A DNA stretch of 64,000 nt from Metabacillus sp. B2-18 (GCF_021117275.1 NZ_CP088245.1:3013501-3077500); one strand, 5' to 3'. Shown: positions 44,680 through 53,813, counted from the stretch's first letter. The notes: generated by a model from the sequence alone, not told the origin. Program-made: numbers and translations.

Positions 44680-45522
44680 TTACTCTGCAAAAAACATAAA
44701 ACCTACTGCACCCGGTCCCGTATGTGTTGAAACAACAGGTGTTGTAAATGAGATATCTACCATGCAATTCGGACTAATTTCAAGAACAGCTTGCTTTAGT
44801 CTTTGAGCAAAATCATGTGCGTCGGCATGGGCAATGCCAACTGCTTTAACAGTTTTCCCTTTTACATCTTCTGCAAATTGTTTGGCTAAGTATTTTACTG
44901 CCTGAGATTGACTTCTAACTTTTCCAACTGGAGTATAAAGCCCATCTTGTAATTTTGCTATTGGCTTAATATTGAGTAAGGAGCCTATTAAAGCTTTTCC
45001 ACGACCAATCCTACCACCCTTCACAAGATTTTCCAGTGTGTCTACACTTAAATAAAGTCTTGTTTGATCACGAATTTCAGCTATCCTATGAAGTATTTGT
45101 TCTTTTGAAGAACCTTCTTTAGCCATTTTTGCTGCTTCCAAAACTTGAAAACCTAGTGCCTTAGAAATAAACATTGAATCAAGAACTGTTACATCAGCTT
45201 CGGCCATTTGAGCAGCCGATTGAGCTGATTGGACTGTCCCACTTAAGCCTTTTGTCATATGAATAGAAATAATTGAACTCCCATCCTCGCTAAGCTCCTC
45301 ATACACTCTTAGAAACTCCCCAGCAGGTGGTTGTGAACTCTTAGGTAGTTCAATAGATTGATTCATCATTTTTATAAAAACGTCTGGAGTAATGTCAACT
45401 CCGTCTGTAAACTGTTTATCATCTATTGTAATGGACAATGGAACAACCGTAATATCATATTCTTCTATCAAATCTTTTCTCATATCTATTGTTGAATCAG
45501 TTACAATTTTAATTTTTTGCAA
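44680..45522 (-). CDS. DegV-family fatty-acid-binding protein
   Basis: A 280-residue DegV protein (KIKIVTDSTIDMRKDL; SSQPPAGEFLRVYEEL; GGRIGRGKALIGSLLNIKPI). DegV/FakB proteins bind a fatty acid and present it to the FakA kinase in phospholipid synthesis. The TTG start is very close to GAGGA, so the exact start is uncertain. In the place between ypmQ and ypmP. Confidence 0.88.
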   Translation of the reverse strand: MQKIKIVTDSTIDMRKDLIEEYDITVVPLSITIDDKQFTDGVDITPDVFIKMMNQSIELPKSSQPPAGEFLRVYEELSEDGSSIISIHMTKGLSGTVQSAQSAAQMAEADVTVLDSMFISKALGFQVLEAAKMAKEGSSKEQILHRIAEIRDQTRLYLSVDTLENLVKGGRIGRGKALIGSLLNIKPIAKLQDGLYTPVGKVRSQSQAVKYLAKQFAEDVKGKTVKAVGIAHADAHDFAQRLKQAVLEISPNCMVDISFTTPVVSTHTGPGAVGFMFFAE

Positions 45523-45701
45523 ATCCTCACATCCCTAAAAAGTCTACCTACTATTATACCCCCATTAAAGGCACATTCAATGAAATTATTTCTTATCTTT
45601 TAAAATTATATGCGACTTCAAACCTATTGATTGGTATATTGTCCATGTGTTTTATTCCGAAAGAATAAAACATTGAGTAATAATTTAAGTATTTTAAAAC
45701 A

Positions 45702-45730
45702 AAAAAAGAGAACCAGACACTCCTGGTTCC
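45702..45730 (-). terminator. Terminator of ypmP
   Basis: GAACCAG/CTGGTTC stem with T-run, next to the ypmP stop. Confidence 0.65.
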
Positions 45731-45733
45731 CTC

Positions 45734-45985
45734 CTAAGCATTGTTTTTTAATATACTACTTCCAAAGATAGCCTCGTAATCAGGCCATTTCAACACTTTT
45801 TTCAAGTAATCTTTAAAAGAATAAATACTTCTTGGATTTATCTGTGTTTGGATAATGGATATAAACTTCTGTAAACGGATTTGAAGCATGAAACGGTTTT
45901 TGTTATCCTCCTCCAATACTGGGATATCAGTAATTTTTACCTTCTGTCCACTTGCCAGTTTGAACTCTAGGCTCTTGAATAACAA
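45734..45985 (-). CDS. ypmP: DUF2535 protein YpmP
   Basis: An 83-residue protein (LFKSLEFKLASGQKVKITDI; LKWPDYEAIFGSSILKNNA). DUF2535, found next to ilvA in bacilli; B. subtilis YpmP has the same length. TTG start after GAGGATTG. Function unknown. Confidence 0.82.
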   Translation of the reverse strand: MLFKSLEFKLASGQKVKITDIPVLEEDNKNRFMLQIRLQKFISIIQTQINPRSIYSFKDYLKKVLKWPDYEAIFGSSILKNNA

Positions 45986-46139
45986 GTTATCAATCCTCTT
46001 TTTTACCCGTTTCCTATATTATAACCCAATTACAATGAGAAGTCTGTCTATTTTTGTCTAATGAAAAGTTTTTTTTCGGCGTTTTCATCGTTGAGATATC
46101 AATGTTTTGCACTAACCTCAACTCTTCAGAAGAATACTA

Positions 46140-47408
46140 TTAGATTAAAAGGTGAAATAAATTACTATCCTTATTCACTTCAGTTACAAAAAAACCTTTC
46201 TTTTTCATTCTTTTTACAAGAGGTTCATAATCTTCTTTTTGTTTTAATTCAATACCTACCAATGCTGGTCCATTGTCTTTGTTATTCTTCTTGGTATACT
46301 CAAAGCGATTGATATCATCGGTTGGCCCAAGTACTTCAACTAAGAACTCTCTTAACGCTCCTGCACGTTGTGGGAAATTCACAATAAAATAATGCTGTAA
46401 TCCTTCATAAATCATTGAACGTTCTTTGATCTCCTGCATTCTACCAATGTCATTGTTTCCTCCACTTACGATACAAACAACATTTTTACCCTTAATTTCA
46501 TCTCGTAAAAAATCAAGAGATGCAATTGACATCGCTCCAGCAGGCTCTGCTACAATTGCATTTTCGTTATATAACTCTAAAATAGTTGTACAGATTTTTC
46601 CTTCTGGAACAAGCAGAACTTTGTCCAATACATCGTTACAAATAGAAAAGGTTTTGTCTCCGACCTTTTTGACTGCTGCTCCATCAACAAATTTATCAAT
46701 CTTCTCAAGCGAAACTACTTTGTTTTCTACTCTTGATTGATAAAGAGCAGGTGCACCCTCTGGTTCAACACCTATCAGCTTTGTTGAAGGTGAAATCGCG
46801 TGAAAGTAGGTACCAACACCAGAAATTAAGCCGCCTCCACCAACACTTGCTACAACATAGTCAATGTCCACATCAGCATCGTTCAATATTTCTACTCCTA
46901 CGGTCCCTTGTCCAGCAATTACATCTACATCATCAAAAGGGTGAATGAAAGTACGGCTCTCTTCTTCACTGCTAATCATTGCCTTTTGATATGCATCATC
47001 AAACGTATCGCCGGTTAAAATAATATCAACGTATTCTTTACCGAACAGTTCAACTTGAGAAACTTTCTGACGAGGAGTTGTTGACGGCATAAAAATTTTC
47101 CCATGGATTTTTAATTGACGGCAAGAGTATGCAACACCTTGTGCATGATTTCCAGCACTAGCACATACGATACCATTCTTTGTCTTTTCAGGATCAAGCT
47201 GCTTAATCTTATTAAAGGCACCTCTGATTTTAAATGAGCGAACAACTTGTTGATCTTCTCGTTTTAAGTAAACATTACACTCATATTTTTCAGAGAGTTG
47301 TTCATTTTTTTGTAATGGAGTATGTGTTACAACATCTTTAAGTAAATGATGCGCTTTTAAAATATCTTCCACAAAAACATTTTGCAATTCATTGATTGTT
47401 TGTTTCAT
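46140..47408 (-). CDS. ilvA: Threonine dehydratase IlvA
   Basis: A 422-residue PLP enzyme that makes 2-oxobutanoate from threonine, the first step to isoleucine. The PLP lysine is in VRSFKIRGAFNK, the phosphate loop in SVGGGGLISG, and a C-terminal ACT-like regulatory part starts near residue 325 (HYFIVNFPQRAGALREF). ATG at 47408 is best spaced from AAAGGA. No T-box leader is visible in the 196 bases upstream. Confidence 0.93.
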   Translation of the reverse strand: MKQTINELQNVFVEDILKAHHLLKDVVTHTPLQKNEQLSEKYECNVYLKREDQQVVRSFKIRGAFNKIKQLDPEKTKNGIVCASAGNHAQGVAYSCRQLKIHGKIFMPSTTPRQKVSQVELFGKEYVDIILTGDTFDDAYQKAMISSEEESRTFIHPFDDVDVIAGQGTVGVEILNDADVDIDYVVASVGGGGLISGVGTYFHAISPSTKLIGVEPEGAPALYQSRVENKVVSLEKIDKFVDGAAVKKVGDKTFSICNDVLDKVLLVPEGKICTTILELYNENAIVAEPAGAMSIASLDFLRDEIKGKNVVCIVSGGNNDIGRMQEIKERSMIYEGLQHYFIVNFPQRAGALREFLVEVLGPTDDINRFEYTKKNNKDNGPALVGIELKQKEDYEPLVKRMKKKGFFVTEVNKDSNLFHLLI

Positions 47409-47604
47409 TGTCACGGTCCTTTCAACTGCTTGTTAATTTGAAATTATATCATGAATATTCAAAATTTAAAGGAAATATCAAAAAGTTTTACATAATTTTT
47501 AATTTTATGTCTCATAGATAGATGAACTACAAGCAATAAGCTGACAAACCTTCAAAAGAATGAAAAAATTATTTACACAAAAACTTTTATGAGGTGATAA
47601 AATA

Positions 47605-47841
47605 ATGGAATATGAAATAAAAAATAAGGAAGGTGCAATTCCTTGTTTAATTGTTGCAGATGATGAAAATGGTCGTTACATGATAAGAGAAGCTGACACG
47701 AGCGGTGAAGTGTTTAACAGTTCGAGAGAAATGCTTTTTTGGATTTATGAAAATTGGAAAGAACAAGATTTTGAGGACAAACAATTGTTTCATCAAATAG
47801 TCTCTTCTTTACAAGATCATGTTCAGCAATCAAAAAGCTAA
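47605..47841 (+). CDS. Hypothetical 78-residue acidic protein
   Basis: A small soluble protein (MEYEIKNKEGAIPCLIVADD; MLFWIYENWKEQDFED) with a beta then helix pattern. ATG after GAGGTG. No family recognised. Divergent from ilvA and upstream of yplQ by 101 bases. Confidence 0.65.
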   Translation: MEYEIKNKEGAIPCLIVADDENGRYMIREADTSGEVFNSSREMLFWIYENWKEQDFEDKQLFHQIVSSLQDHVQQSKS

Positions 47842-47942
47842 TTTTTCTAGTAAATAAATGATAAATGTCACTATTTCATCTTATGAATGAATGATATAAT
47901 TTATAAATTATTGAAAAACAATTTCATTGAAAGGAGAAAAGC

Positions 47943-48584
47943 ATGGCAAACACACATACCTTTTCTAAAGGTGAAGAAATAGCAAATTCAATTACGCATG
48001 GAATTGGCGGCTTACTAAGCATTGCTGGTTTAGTCATATTGATTATCTTTTCCTCCTTACATGGAAATGCTTGGCATATCGTAAGCTTCACTTTGTTTGG
48101 AGTAACGATGGTTTTGCTATATACAGCTTCAACCTTAGTTCACAGCTTTCCAGCAGGTAGAGCAAAAGATTTTTTTGAAATATTAGATCACTCCGCTATT
48201 TACTTTTTTATTGCTGGCACCTATACACCCTTTCTTTTTATTGCGGTAAAAGGATGGGTCGGTTGGACATTATTTGGAATTGTTTGGGGTTTGGCAATAG
48301 GCGGAACAGTTTTCAAATCATTCTTCGTTAAGAAGTACTTATTCTTTTCTACCATTATGTATGTTGTAATGGGATGGTTAATTGTCTTTGCTTGGAACCA
48401 CATTATTAGCAACGTACCCTTTAATGGTGTAGTCTTGCTTGTCATTGGTGGAGTATTATATACAGTTGGTGCAATTTTTTACGTTTGGCGTGGTTTTAAA
48501 TATCACCATGCTGTTTGGCATACTTTTGTTTTAGCAGGTACAGTGCTGCACTTCTTCTCTGTATTATTGTATTTGTTGCCATAA
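47943..48584 (+). CDS. yplQ: Hemolysin III / PAQR-family membrane protein YplQ
   Basis: A 213-residue protein with seven hydrophobic helices and the PAQR zinc-site residues in GEEIANSITHGIGGLLS, LDHSAIYFFIAGTYTPF and the C-terminal HHAVWHTFVLAGTVLHFF. Family members are lipid- or membrane-fluidity-related rather than proven toxins. ATG after AAAGGAG. B. subtilis yplQ lies in the same neighbourhood. Confidence 0.87.
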   Translation: MANTHTFSKGEEIANSITHGIGGLLSIAGLVILIIFSSLHGNAWHIVSFTLFGVTMVLLYTASTLVHSFPAGRAKDFFEILDHSAIYFFIAGTYTPFLFIAVKGWVGWTLFGIVWGLAIGGTVFKSFFVKKYLFFSTIMYVVMGWLIVFAWNHIISNVPFNGVVLLVIGGVLYTVGAIFYVWRGFKYHHAVWHTFVLAGTVLHFFSVLLYLLP

Positions 48585-48596
48585 TAAAATGGATTT

Positions 48597-48629
48597 AAAA
48601 GGCGCTATCCTTCAGGGTAGCGCCTTTTG
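48597..48629 (+). terminator. Terminator of yplQ
   Basis: AAAAGGCGCTA/TAGCGCCTTTT hairpin. Confidence 0.8.
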
Positions 48630-48700
48630 CTTTAATCAAATTACTTTGAGTCTTTTTATTAAATAGAGGAAACTGTTAAAATTCACTTTGTTATAAAAGG

Positions 48701-49924
48701 TTAAATTACTGTTGTATTTGTATTTTCCCTCTTTAGTAAAGCCCTCTTTGTTAGTAAAACATTTAGTTTTTCAGAACTTAACAGCATTGCTGCAATAATA
48801 AGAATAATACAAATTGGGAATATTCCTATTGTTGTATAAGACGCCATGAAACCAAGTAGAGGCGGCAAAAATGTACTTCCTGTATAAGCTACCGCCATTT
48901 GATAACCCATAATAGTTTGGGAATGCTTTTTCCCAAAACGTGAAGGTGTCTCATGTAACATACACGGGAATATTGGCGCTAATCCTAACCCGATCATAAT
49001 AAAACCTACTAAGGAGAAAACCGACGGCAATGGTAGGAATAAAAAGATAGCACCAGTTAATGCTAGTAATTGCCCTGTACGAATGAGACTAAGATTACTA
49101 AATTTGAAAGTAATAAAACCTGTTAGAAAACGACCAATTGTTATTCCTGCATAATAAAAGGAAACCCATTGTGCTGCAACTGCTACAGGTATCTCTCTAA
49201 CATTTACCAAATAACTACTTCCCCAGAGACCAACTGTTGCTTCAACTCCACAATAAAACAGAAAGGATGCCAAAGCCAGTTTTACTCCCTTAATTTGTAA
49301 AGGTTTCACTTCATCATCACGGATCAACTCATCTGAATCTACCATTTCTTCATTTGAGATCGTATTGTTATTTTTTACCACTCTATTCCATAATGGCAAT
49401 GTAAAGAAAAGAATTACAGCCAATGTAAACTGAATTGCTGCAATTGTAAAATATCCATTTCTCCAAGTATTTTGGCCTGATATGAACTGCGCCATAATGA
49501 TCGGACCAAAAGTAGCTCCAACTCCCCAAAAACAATGTAACCAGCTCATATGGTGAGCTTTATAATGTGTAGCAACATAATCATTTAATCCTGCATCAAT
49601 AGCTCCTGCACCTAAACCTAGTGGTATAGCAAATAAAAATAACCATAAAACTGAAGGAGCAAAGTTAAACCCTAATAATGCACCGGCAGTCATTAAAACA
49701 CTGACAAATGTAACCTGCCCCGTCCCGAACCTTTTAAGAATCTTTCCGCTAGCTAAACTTGAGATAATCGTACCGCCTGCAATCGCCATAAAAAGAAATC
49801 CAGCAGTCTCAAGGGGAGCACCATAATCCGATTTCATTACAGGCCACGCTACCCCTAACAGTGAATCAGGTAAACCTAAGCTTATAAATGCTAAATAAAT
49901 AATAACTAAAAGGAATGTTGTCAT
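48701..49924 (-). CDS. MFS transporter (sugar-type), ROK-linked
   Basis: A 407-residue 12-helix facilitator (LPDSLLGVAWPVMKSDYG; AIPLGLGAGAIDAGLNDYVA), of the FucP/YbjJ-like group. ATG after GCGAGG. A copy of the palindrome proposed as ROK operator sits 68-92 bases upstream. The ROK gene is just upstream on the same strand, implying control by a sugar or sugar derivative; no catabolic enzyme is adjacent. Confidence 0.82.
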   Translation of the reverse strand: MTTFLLVIIYLAFISLGLPDSLLGVAWPVMKSDYGAPLETAGFLFMAIAGGTIISSLASGKILKRFGTGQVTFVSVLMTAGALLGFNFAPSVLWLFLFAIPLGLGAGAIDAGLNDYVATHYKAHHMSWLHCFWGVGATFGPIIMAQFISGQNTWRNGYFTIAAIQFTLAVILFFTLPLWNRVVKNNNTISNEEMVDSDELIRDDEVKPLQIKGVKLALASFLFYCGVEATVGLWGSSYLVNVREIPVAVAAQWVSFYYAGITIGRFLTGFITFKFSNLSLIRTGQLLALTGAIFLFLPLPSVFSLVGFIMIGLGLAPIFPCMLHETPSRFGKKHSQTIMGYQMAVAYTGSTFLPPLLGFMASYTTIGIFPICIILIIAAMLLSSEKLNVLLTKRALLKRENTNTTVI

Positions 49925-49991
49925 ATTAACCTCGCCTATATCTATTAATAATAGTCTATTCTTCTCTTTAACAATTCAATATTATAGAAAC

Positions 49992-50016
49992 ACTTATTAA
50001 AGATTTTTAAAAAAGT
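49992..50016 (-). promoter_or_regulatory. Candidate ROK operator upstream of the MFS gene
   Basis: ACTTATTAAAGAT followed by an imperfect right half; 20 of 24 positions equal the perfect palindrome at 52987-53010, including the first 13. Located between the ROK gene and the MFS gene. Confidence 0.5.
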
Positions 50017-50089
50017 AAAGAGAATAAAAGTATTAAACTTAAAAGCTATGGACAAAAATTCACTTCACATAATTTTACACTTATGTAAT

Positions 50090-51121
50090 TTATTGATCAT
50101 TAATCATAAGATCAAGTCCAATGCTTTGTAACCCAAATAAATAATCTTGTTTCAAATCACTAATGACTAGCTCTGGAAGATGCTCTGACGGAATATATTT
50201 TGAACTGCATATAGCCATTTTATTTAGCATTTCTTTTTTTATTTCACCATTTGAAAAAATAATTGAATGTGGGTTAATGATTGCTGCAAATGAAGCTACC
50301 AATCTGCTAATTGCATCAATCGTTTCATCATTTTCATAAGGTATTATTTTATTAGACCCATTTTCAATTTCAAGAGCCTGCCCAAAATTTCGATTATTAT
50401 ACTGAGGTACAAATGAAACCTCTCCAGAGAAAGAAGTGCTTCCCCGCATCACATCACCATTTATCATAATACCTGCACCCGGACCATTTTGACCAAGATA
50501 CAAATAGATGAGAGACTGCCCATTTATATTCCCTGTTTTATTGTTATATCCAAGAACAGAAGCGTTCATATCGTTCTCTACTGCAACCGGTATGGAAAAA
50601 TAATCCTCATAATATCCTTTTAAATCAAAATTTTGAAACTGATCATATTCTGGTATAAAAATAATCCGACCATTATCTACAGAACCTGGAACTCCAATTG
50701 CTAAAGAACTGATTTTGGGAAATTTATTTAGCAAGTTTTCGATACAGCTAGTTAGTACTGGTAAACCGTCATTTATTAATACACTTGATACCTTTCCCTG
50801 CTCCTTTACTTCTCCTATACAATTAAATATTGTATAATTTGACTCACTTTTCTCTAAAAAAATGGCCAGTCCTAGCATATGCTCGGGATTGTATCTGTAT
50901 CTTTTTGCTCGTCTCCCTCCACTAGATTCATCTAATCCGACTAAAATAATTTCCCCATCTTTCTCCATTTCCGCGAGGAACTTACTTATTGTCGGGAAAC
51001 TAATTTCTATTGCTTGACTGAGTTCAACTTTTGTAGCACTTCCCAACCTTAAAAGAGTTGTACGAATGTTACGAAGAATATTCTTCTTTACCATCTCTTG
51101 TGTAGCAAATACTTTTTTCAA
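50090..51121 (-). CDS. ROK-family transcriptional regulator (XylR-like)
   Basis: A 343-residue regulator: N-terminal winged helix (about 10-70; SQAIEISFPTISKFLAEMEK) and a ROK sugar-kinase-like domain (about 80-340; VPGSVDNGRIIF, ENDMNASVLGY, GPGAGIMING). The ROK zinc cysteine motif is absent. TTG at 51121 follows AGGGGGG by 8 bases; the GTG at 51130 abuts it and is less likely. The IS at 51146 starts 25 bases upstream, so the native promoter has been cut off. Confidence 0.82.
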   Translation of the reverse strand: MKKVFATQEMVKKNILRNIRTTLLRLGSATKVELSQAIEISFPTISKFLAEMEKDGEIILVGLDESSGGRRAKRYRYNPEHMLGLAIFLEKSESNYTIFNCIGEVKEQGKVSSVLINDGLPVLTSCIENLLNKFPKISSLAIGVPGSVDNGRIIFIPEYDQFQNFDLKGYYEDYFSIPVAVENDMNASVLGYNNKTGNINGQSLIYLYLGQNGPGAGIMINGDVMRGSTSFSGEVSFVPQYNNRNFGQALEIENGSNKIIPYENDETIDAISRLVASFAAIINPHSIIFSNGEIKKEMLNKMAICSSKYIPSEHLPELVISDLKQDYLFGLQSIGLDLMINDQ

Positions 51122-51286
51122 TGTATTCACCCCCCTAAAAAACTTCGTATTGTCAAAACTTCTATAAGAAATAGGTTATAAAATATCTCCATAGAGGGCT
51201 TTATAGGCAAAAAAATTGCCACCCCCTAAATTCTTTGGATAATTGAGGTTACCACACACCCAACAACCAAGAATGGAAGTGACAAT

Positions 51287-52726
51287 TTGTACCCTCAAAT
51301 TATAACCTATTTATTAACTTTTATAAACTATCAAGAACAACTCATTCGAACATTGCTTACTTTATTGATTGGTAAAAGCATGTTCGATAAACCTACTGAA
51401 CAGCCCGTAAATAAACCTTATCGAAAACTTCAAGTGGATGACCTTCCGGTCATTGAAGTTCTAGAACAGCTTGATTATCGAGTTCTTCTTAGTGAATATC
51501 TAGAGAAGAACGGGAAAGCTCTCAAACCTGTTCAAAGGCGTAAGAATGCAAAAGTTTCCGTACCTAAAGCCATGAACTGTCCAAAGTGTGGTGCTCCATC
51601 GGATTATCTTTATGCCAACAATGGAGATAAAGGTCAGTATCAATGCAAGGTGTGTACAGAACTTTTCAGTGAAAAGAACCGTTACTCTAAGGAGGCCATC
51701 CTGAAGTGTCCTCATTGTTCCAAGACTCTCGAGAAAATAAAAGAAAGAAAAGATTTTCACGTGTTTAAGTGCAAGAACAATGACTGTTCTTATTATCAAA
51801 AGAAGCTCAATGGGATGACTTCAAAAGAAAAGAAAAGGTTCAAAAAGGACCCTCAAGCATTTAAATTGAGATACATTTTCCGTCAGTTTTATATCGATTT
51901 CCAGCCGTTATCTAAGGAATCACCAGAACTGCCGGCCGTGGACTTATCAAAGATTTATGCATCCCCACATACATTAGGATTGATCCTAACCTATCATGTA
52001 AACTATGGCCTTTCGGCCCGTAAAACAGCTGCGATTATGCAGGACGTACACGGAGTGATGATTTCACATCAGACTGTATTGAACTACGAAAATAGCGTAG
52101 CTTTATTACTTAAACCTTATGTGGATCACTATCCCTATGAACTTTCAGACCAATTCTGCGGTGATGAAACGTATATCAGAGTAAACGGTCGATGGCATTA
52201 TTTATTTTTCTTTTTTGACGCCGTGAAAAAGATTATTCTTTCGTATCCGGTGTCGCCTAATCGAGACACAGCAACAGCCATTCGAGCAATTGATGAGGTC
52301 TTAATCAAGATGAAAGAGATTCCAGAAAATCTGACCTTTGTGGTAGACGGGAATCCAATCTATCTTTTAGCCCAACATTTCTTCGCTCAACATGAGATTT
52401 TATTCGATGTGAAGCAGGTCATTGGATTAACCAATGAGGACCCTGTTTCAACCGAATATAGACCAATGAAACAAATAATTGAGAGACTTAACCGCACCTT
52501 TAAGGGCAATTATCGCTCCACTCATGGATTCGGCTCTGAACATGGTTCCATTTCATACGTCACCTTATTTACGGCCTACTTTAACTTTTTGCGTCCGCAT
52601 GCCGCCTTAGAAGGAAAAGTGCCCGTAGTGAATCCAGAACTCAAGGGGCTTCCAACAATGCCAGCACGTTGGACAAAGCTCATTGGATTAGCACAACAAT
52701 GGATAGTAGAACAAAGACAAGCCTAA
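51287..52726 (+). CDS. DDE transposase with N-terminal zinc ribbons
   Basis: A 479-residue transposase. Two zinc ribbons (CPKCGAP...CKVC near 99-125; CPHCSKT...CKNNDC near 143-168), then an IS6/IS240-like integrase core with Asp in CGDETYIRV, Asp in VVDGNPIYL and Glu in IIERLNRTFKGNY. TTG start after GGAAGTG. The 8-base duplication fits the IS6 type, but the ribbons are unusual for that family, so I leave it unassigned to a named IS. Confidence 0.85.
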   Translation: MYPQIITYLLTFINYQEQLIRTLLTLLIGKSMFDKPTEQPVNKPYRKLQVDDLPVIEVLEQLDYRVLLSEYLEKNGKALKPVQRRKNAKVSVPKAMNCPKCGAPSDYLYANNGDKGQYQCKVCTELFSEKNRYSKEAILKCPHCSKTLEKIKERKDFHVFKCKNNDCSYYQKKLNGMTSKEKKRFKKDPQAFKLRYIFRQFYIDFQPLSKESPELPAVDLSKIYASPHTLGLILTYHVNYGLSARKTAAIMQDVHGVMISHQTVLNYENSVALLLKPYVDHYPYELSDQFCGDETYIRVNGRWHYLFFFFDAVKKIILSYPVSPNRDTATAIRAIDEVLIKMKEIPENLTFVVDGNPIYLLAQHFFAQHEILFDVKQVIGLTNEDPVSTEYRPMKQIIERLNRTFKGNYRSTHGFGSEHGSISYVTLFTAYFNFLRPHAALEGKVPVVNPELKGLPTMPARWTKLIGLAQQWIVEQRQA

Positions 52727-52760
52727 CTTTTTGTTTAGCTGAGCCCTTAAGCTAATTCAG

Positions 52761-52908
52761 CAATCGGCGGAGCGAACTCTTGACAAACCGAACTTGCCAA
52801 TGGTTTAAAATGGAAACAACCAAGGGCTTATTTGGTATGCCTTCTTTTGTTCCCTTCGCCCTTGTTAAACAATCCACAAACCATTGGCGTGTTTGTCAAG
52901 AGAGATTG
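52761..52908. repeat. Large nested inverted repeat in the IS tail
   Basis: Nested arms: CAATC/GATTG, CTCTTGACAAAC (52777-52788)/GTTTGTCAAGAG (52891-52902), GCCAATGGTTT (52796-52806)/AAACCATTGGC (52878-52887) and CAAGGGC/GCCCTTG inside. Transcribed, it would fold into one long branched hairpin downstream of the transposase. Confidence 0.7.
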
Positions 52909-52986
52909 CGGCGCATCTCCATCCAGTAAATAGGAGAGAAGCTAACCCTTTAGGTAGTTTTCATAAATCTTTTGACACTACCAAAA

Positions 52987-53010
52987 ACTTATTAAAGATC
53001 TTTAATAAGT
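52987..53010. promoter_or_regulatory. Perfect 24-base palindrome, candidate ROK operator
   Basis: Half-site ACTTATTAAAGA and its exact complement, centred on AGATCT. Before the IS insertion it lay a few bases upstream of the ROK start; now it is 1.86 kb away, next to the IS right end and 124 bases before the J-domain gene. The first four bases lie in the IS target duplication. Confidence 0.7.
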
Positions 53011-53133
53011 AATGTAGCATATTATTATATTGCAAACAATCCTTCAATTTCATTTCATTATAAGTACAAAAAATTCCTTTGTTCAACTTATATTATAGTG
53101 AGTATTTTTGATATTAAAAACTAGGGGGACAAT

Positions 53134-53799
53134 ATGAATATTTACGAAGCCGTAGAGGAACTCACTAAAGCGGGAGTCTCTGAGAGTATAAGAACGCTAA
53201 CAATAAGAAAGTGGATTAAAGAAGGAATAATCACTTCTTCCGAAAATAACGGCTACAGTATTGATAAACAAACAACGAAGTTATTACAAAACAGCCTGCG
53301 AGATGAAAAAAATGAAATTATCAAGAAACTTCAAACAAAAATTAAGCTACAAGATGAATATATTGAAGGGATAAAAGCCATTCATAAAGATGCTACCAGT
53401 TCCTTTATAACACAACGAGAAAATTTAAACCGAGAAATATCACTACTTAAAAAGGAAAATAATGACTTACAAAAGGAAGTTACTCAATTATTAAAAGAAA
53501 ATATTAGATTAAGAGATGACTTAATCAAATACAAAGAAAATTCAATGAATAAAAATAAAAATAGCGACCATGATCAACAAGAACAACCCACATCTTATGA
53601 TCTATCTTATCACCTAAGAGAATATCAGCATAAATTAGGTCTAGCAAAAATAGCAGGTAAAAAAGAAATTGTTGCTAGTTACAAAGAATTATTAAAACTA
53701 ACACACCCTGATCATGGTGGAGATCCTAAATGTTTTCATTACATAAAGGCTGATTTTGATACTTTTAAAAGAAACCTTAAAAATAACATTAAAAGGTAG
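53134..53799 (+). CDS. HTH-coiled coil-J-domain protein
   Basis: A 221-residue protein with an unusual order: N-terminal helix-turn-helix of MerR type (NIYEAVEELTKAGVSESIRT, then VRKW-like TIRKWIKEGII; 1-50), a long coiled coil (about 60-140) and a C-terminal J-domain (about 155-221) with HPD at 191-193 followed by HGGDP. It could bind DNA and recruit DnaK. ATG after AGGGGG. Located between an IS and dfrA, absent from the B. subtilis order. Function is inference. Confidence 0.72.
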   Translation: MNIYEAVEELTKAGVSESIRTLTIRKWIKEGIITSSENNGYSIDKQTTKLLQNSLRDEKNEIIKKLQTKIKLQDEYIEGIKAIHKDATSSFITQRENLNREISLLKKENNDLQKEVTQLLKENIRLRDDLIKYKENSMNKNKNSDHDQQEQPTSYDLSYHLREYQHKLGLAKIAGKKEIVASYKELLKLTHPDHGGDPKCFHYIKADFDTFKRNLKNNIKR

Positions 53800-53813
53800 T
53801 ATGAATTAAAATT

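Larger units (their letters stand above)
51146..52982 (+). mobile_element. Insertion sequence with IS6-like DDE transposase
   Basis: A 1,837-base element. Eight-base target duplication AAAAACTT at 51138-51145 and 52983-52990. Imperfect terminal repeats: TGTCAAAA near both ends within GTAKTGTCAAAA. The TIRs place TTGACA pointing outward at both ends. One transposase gene and a 256-base structured noncoding tail. Confidence 0.82.

Noticed and set aside
47409..47604. T-box or other leader upstream of ilvA
   Set aside because: Only 196 bases, shared with a divergent gene, and I see no T-box sequence or specifier stem.
48701..51121. MFS/ROK pair as part of a complete sugar catabolic operon
   Set aside because: No kinase, isomerase or hydrolase gene is adjacent; only regulator and transporter are present.
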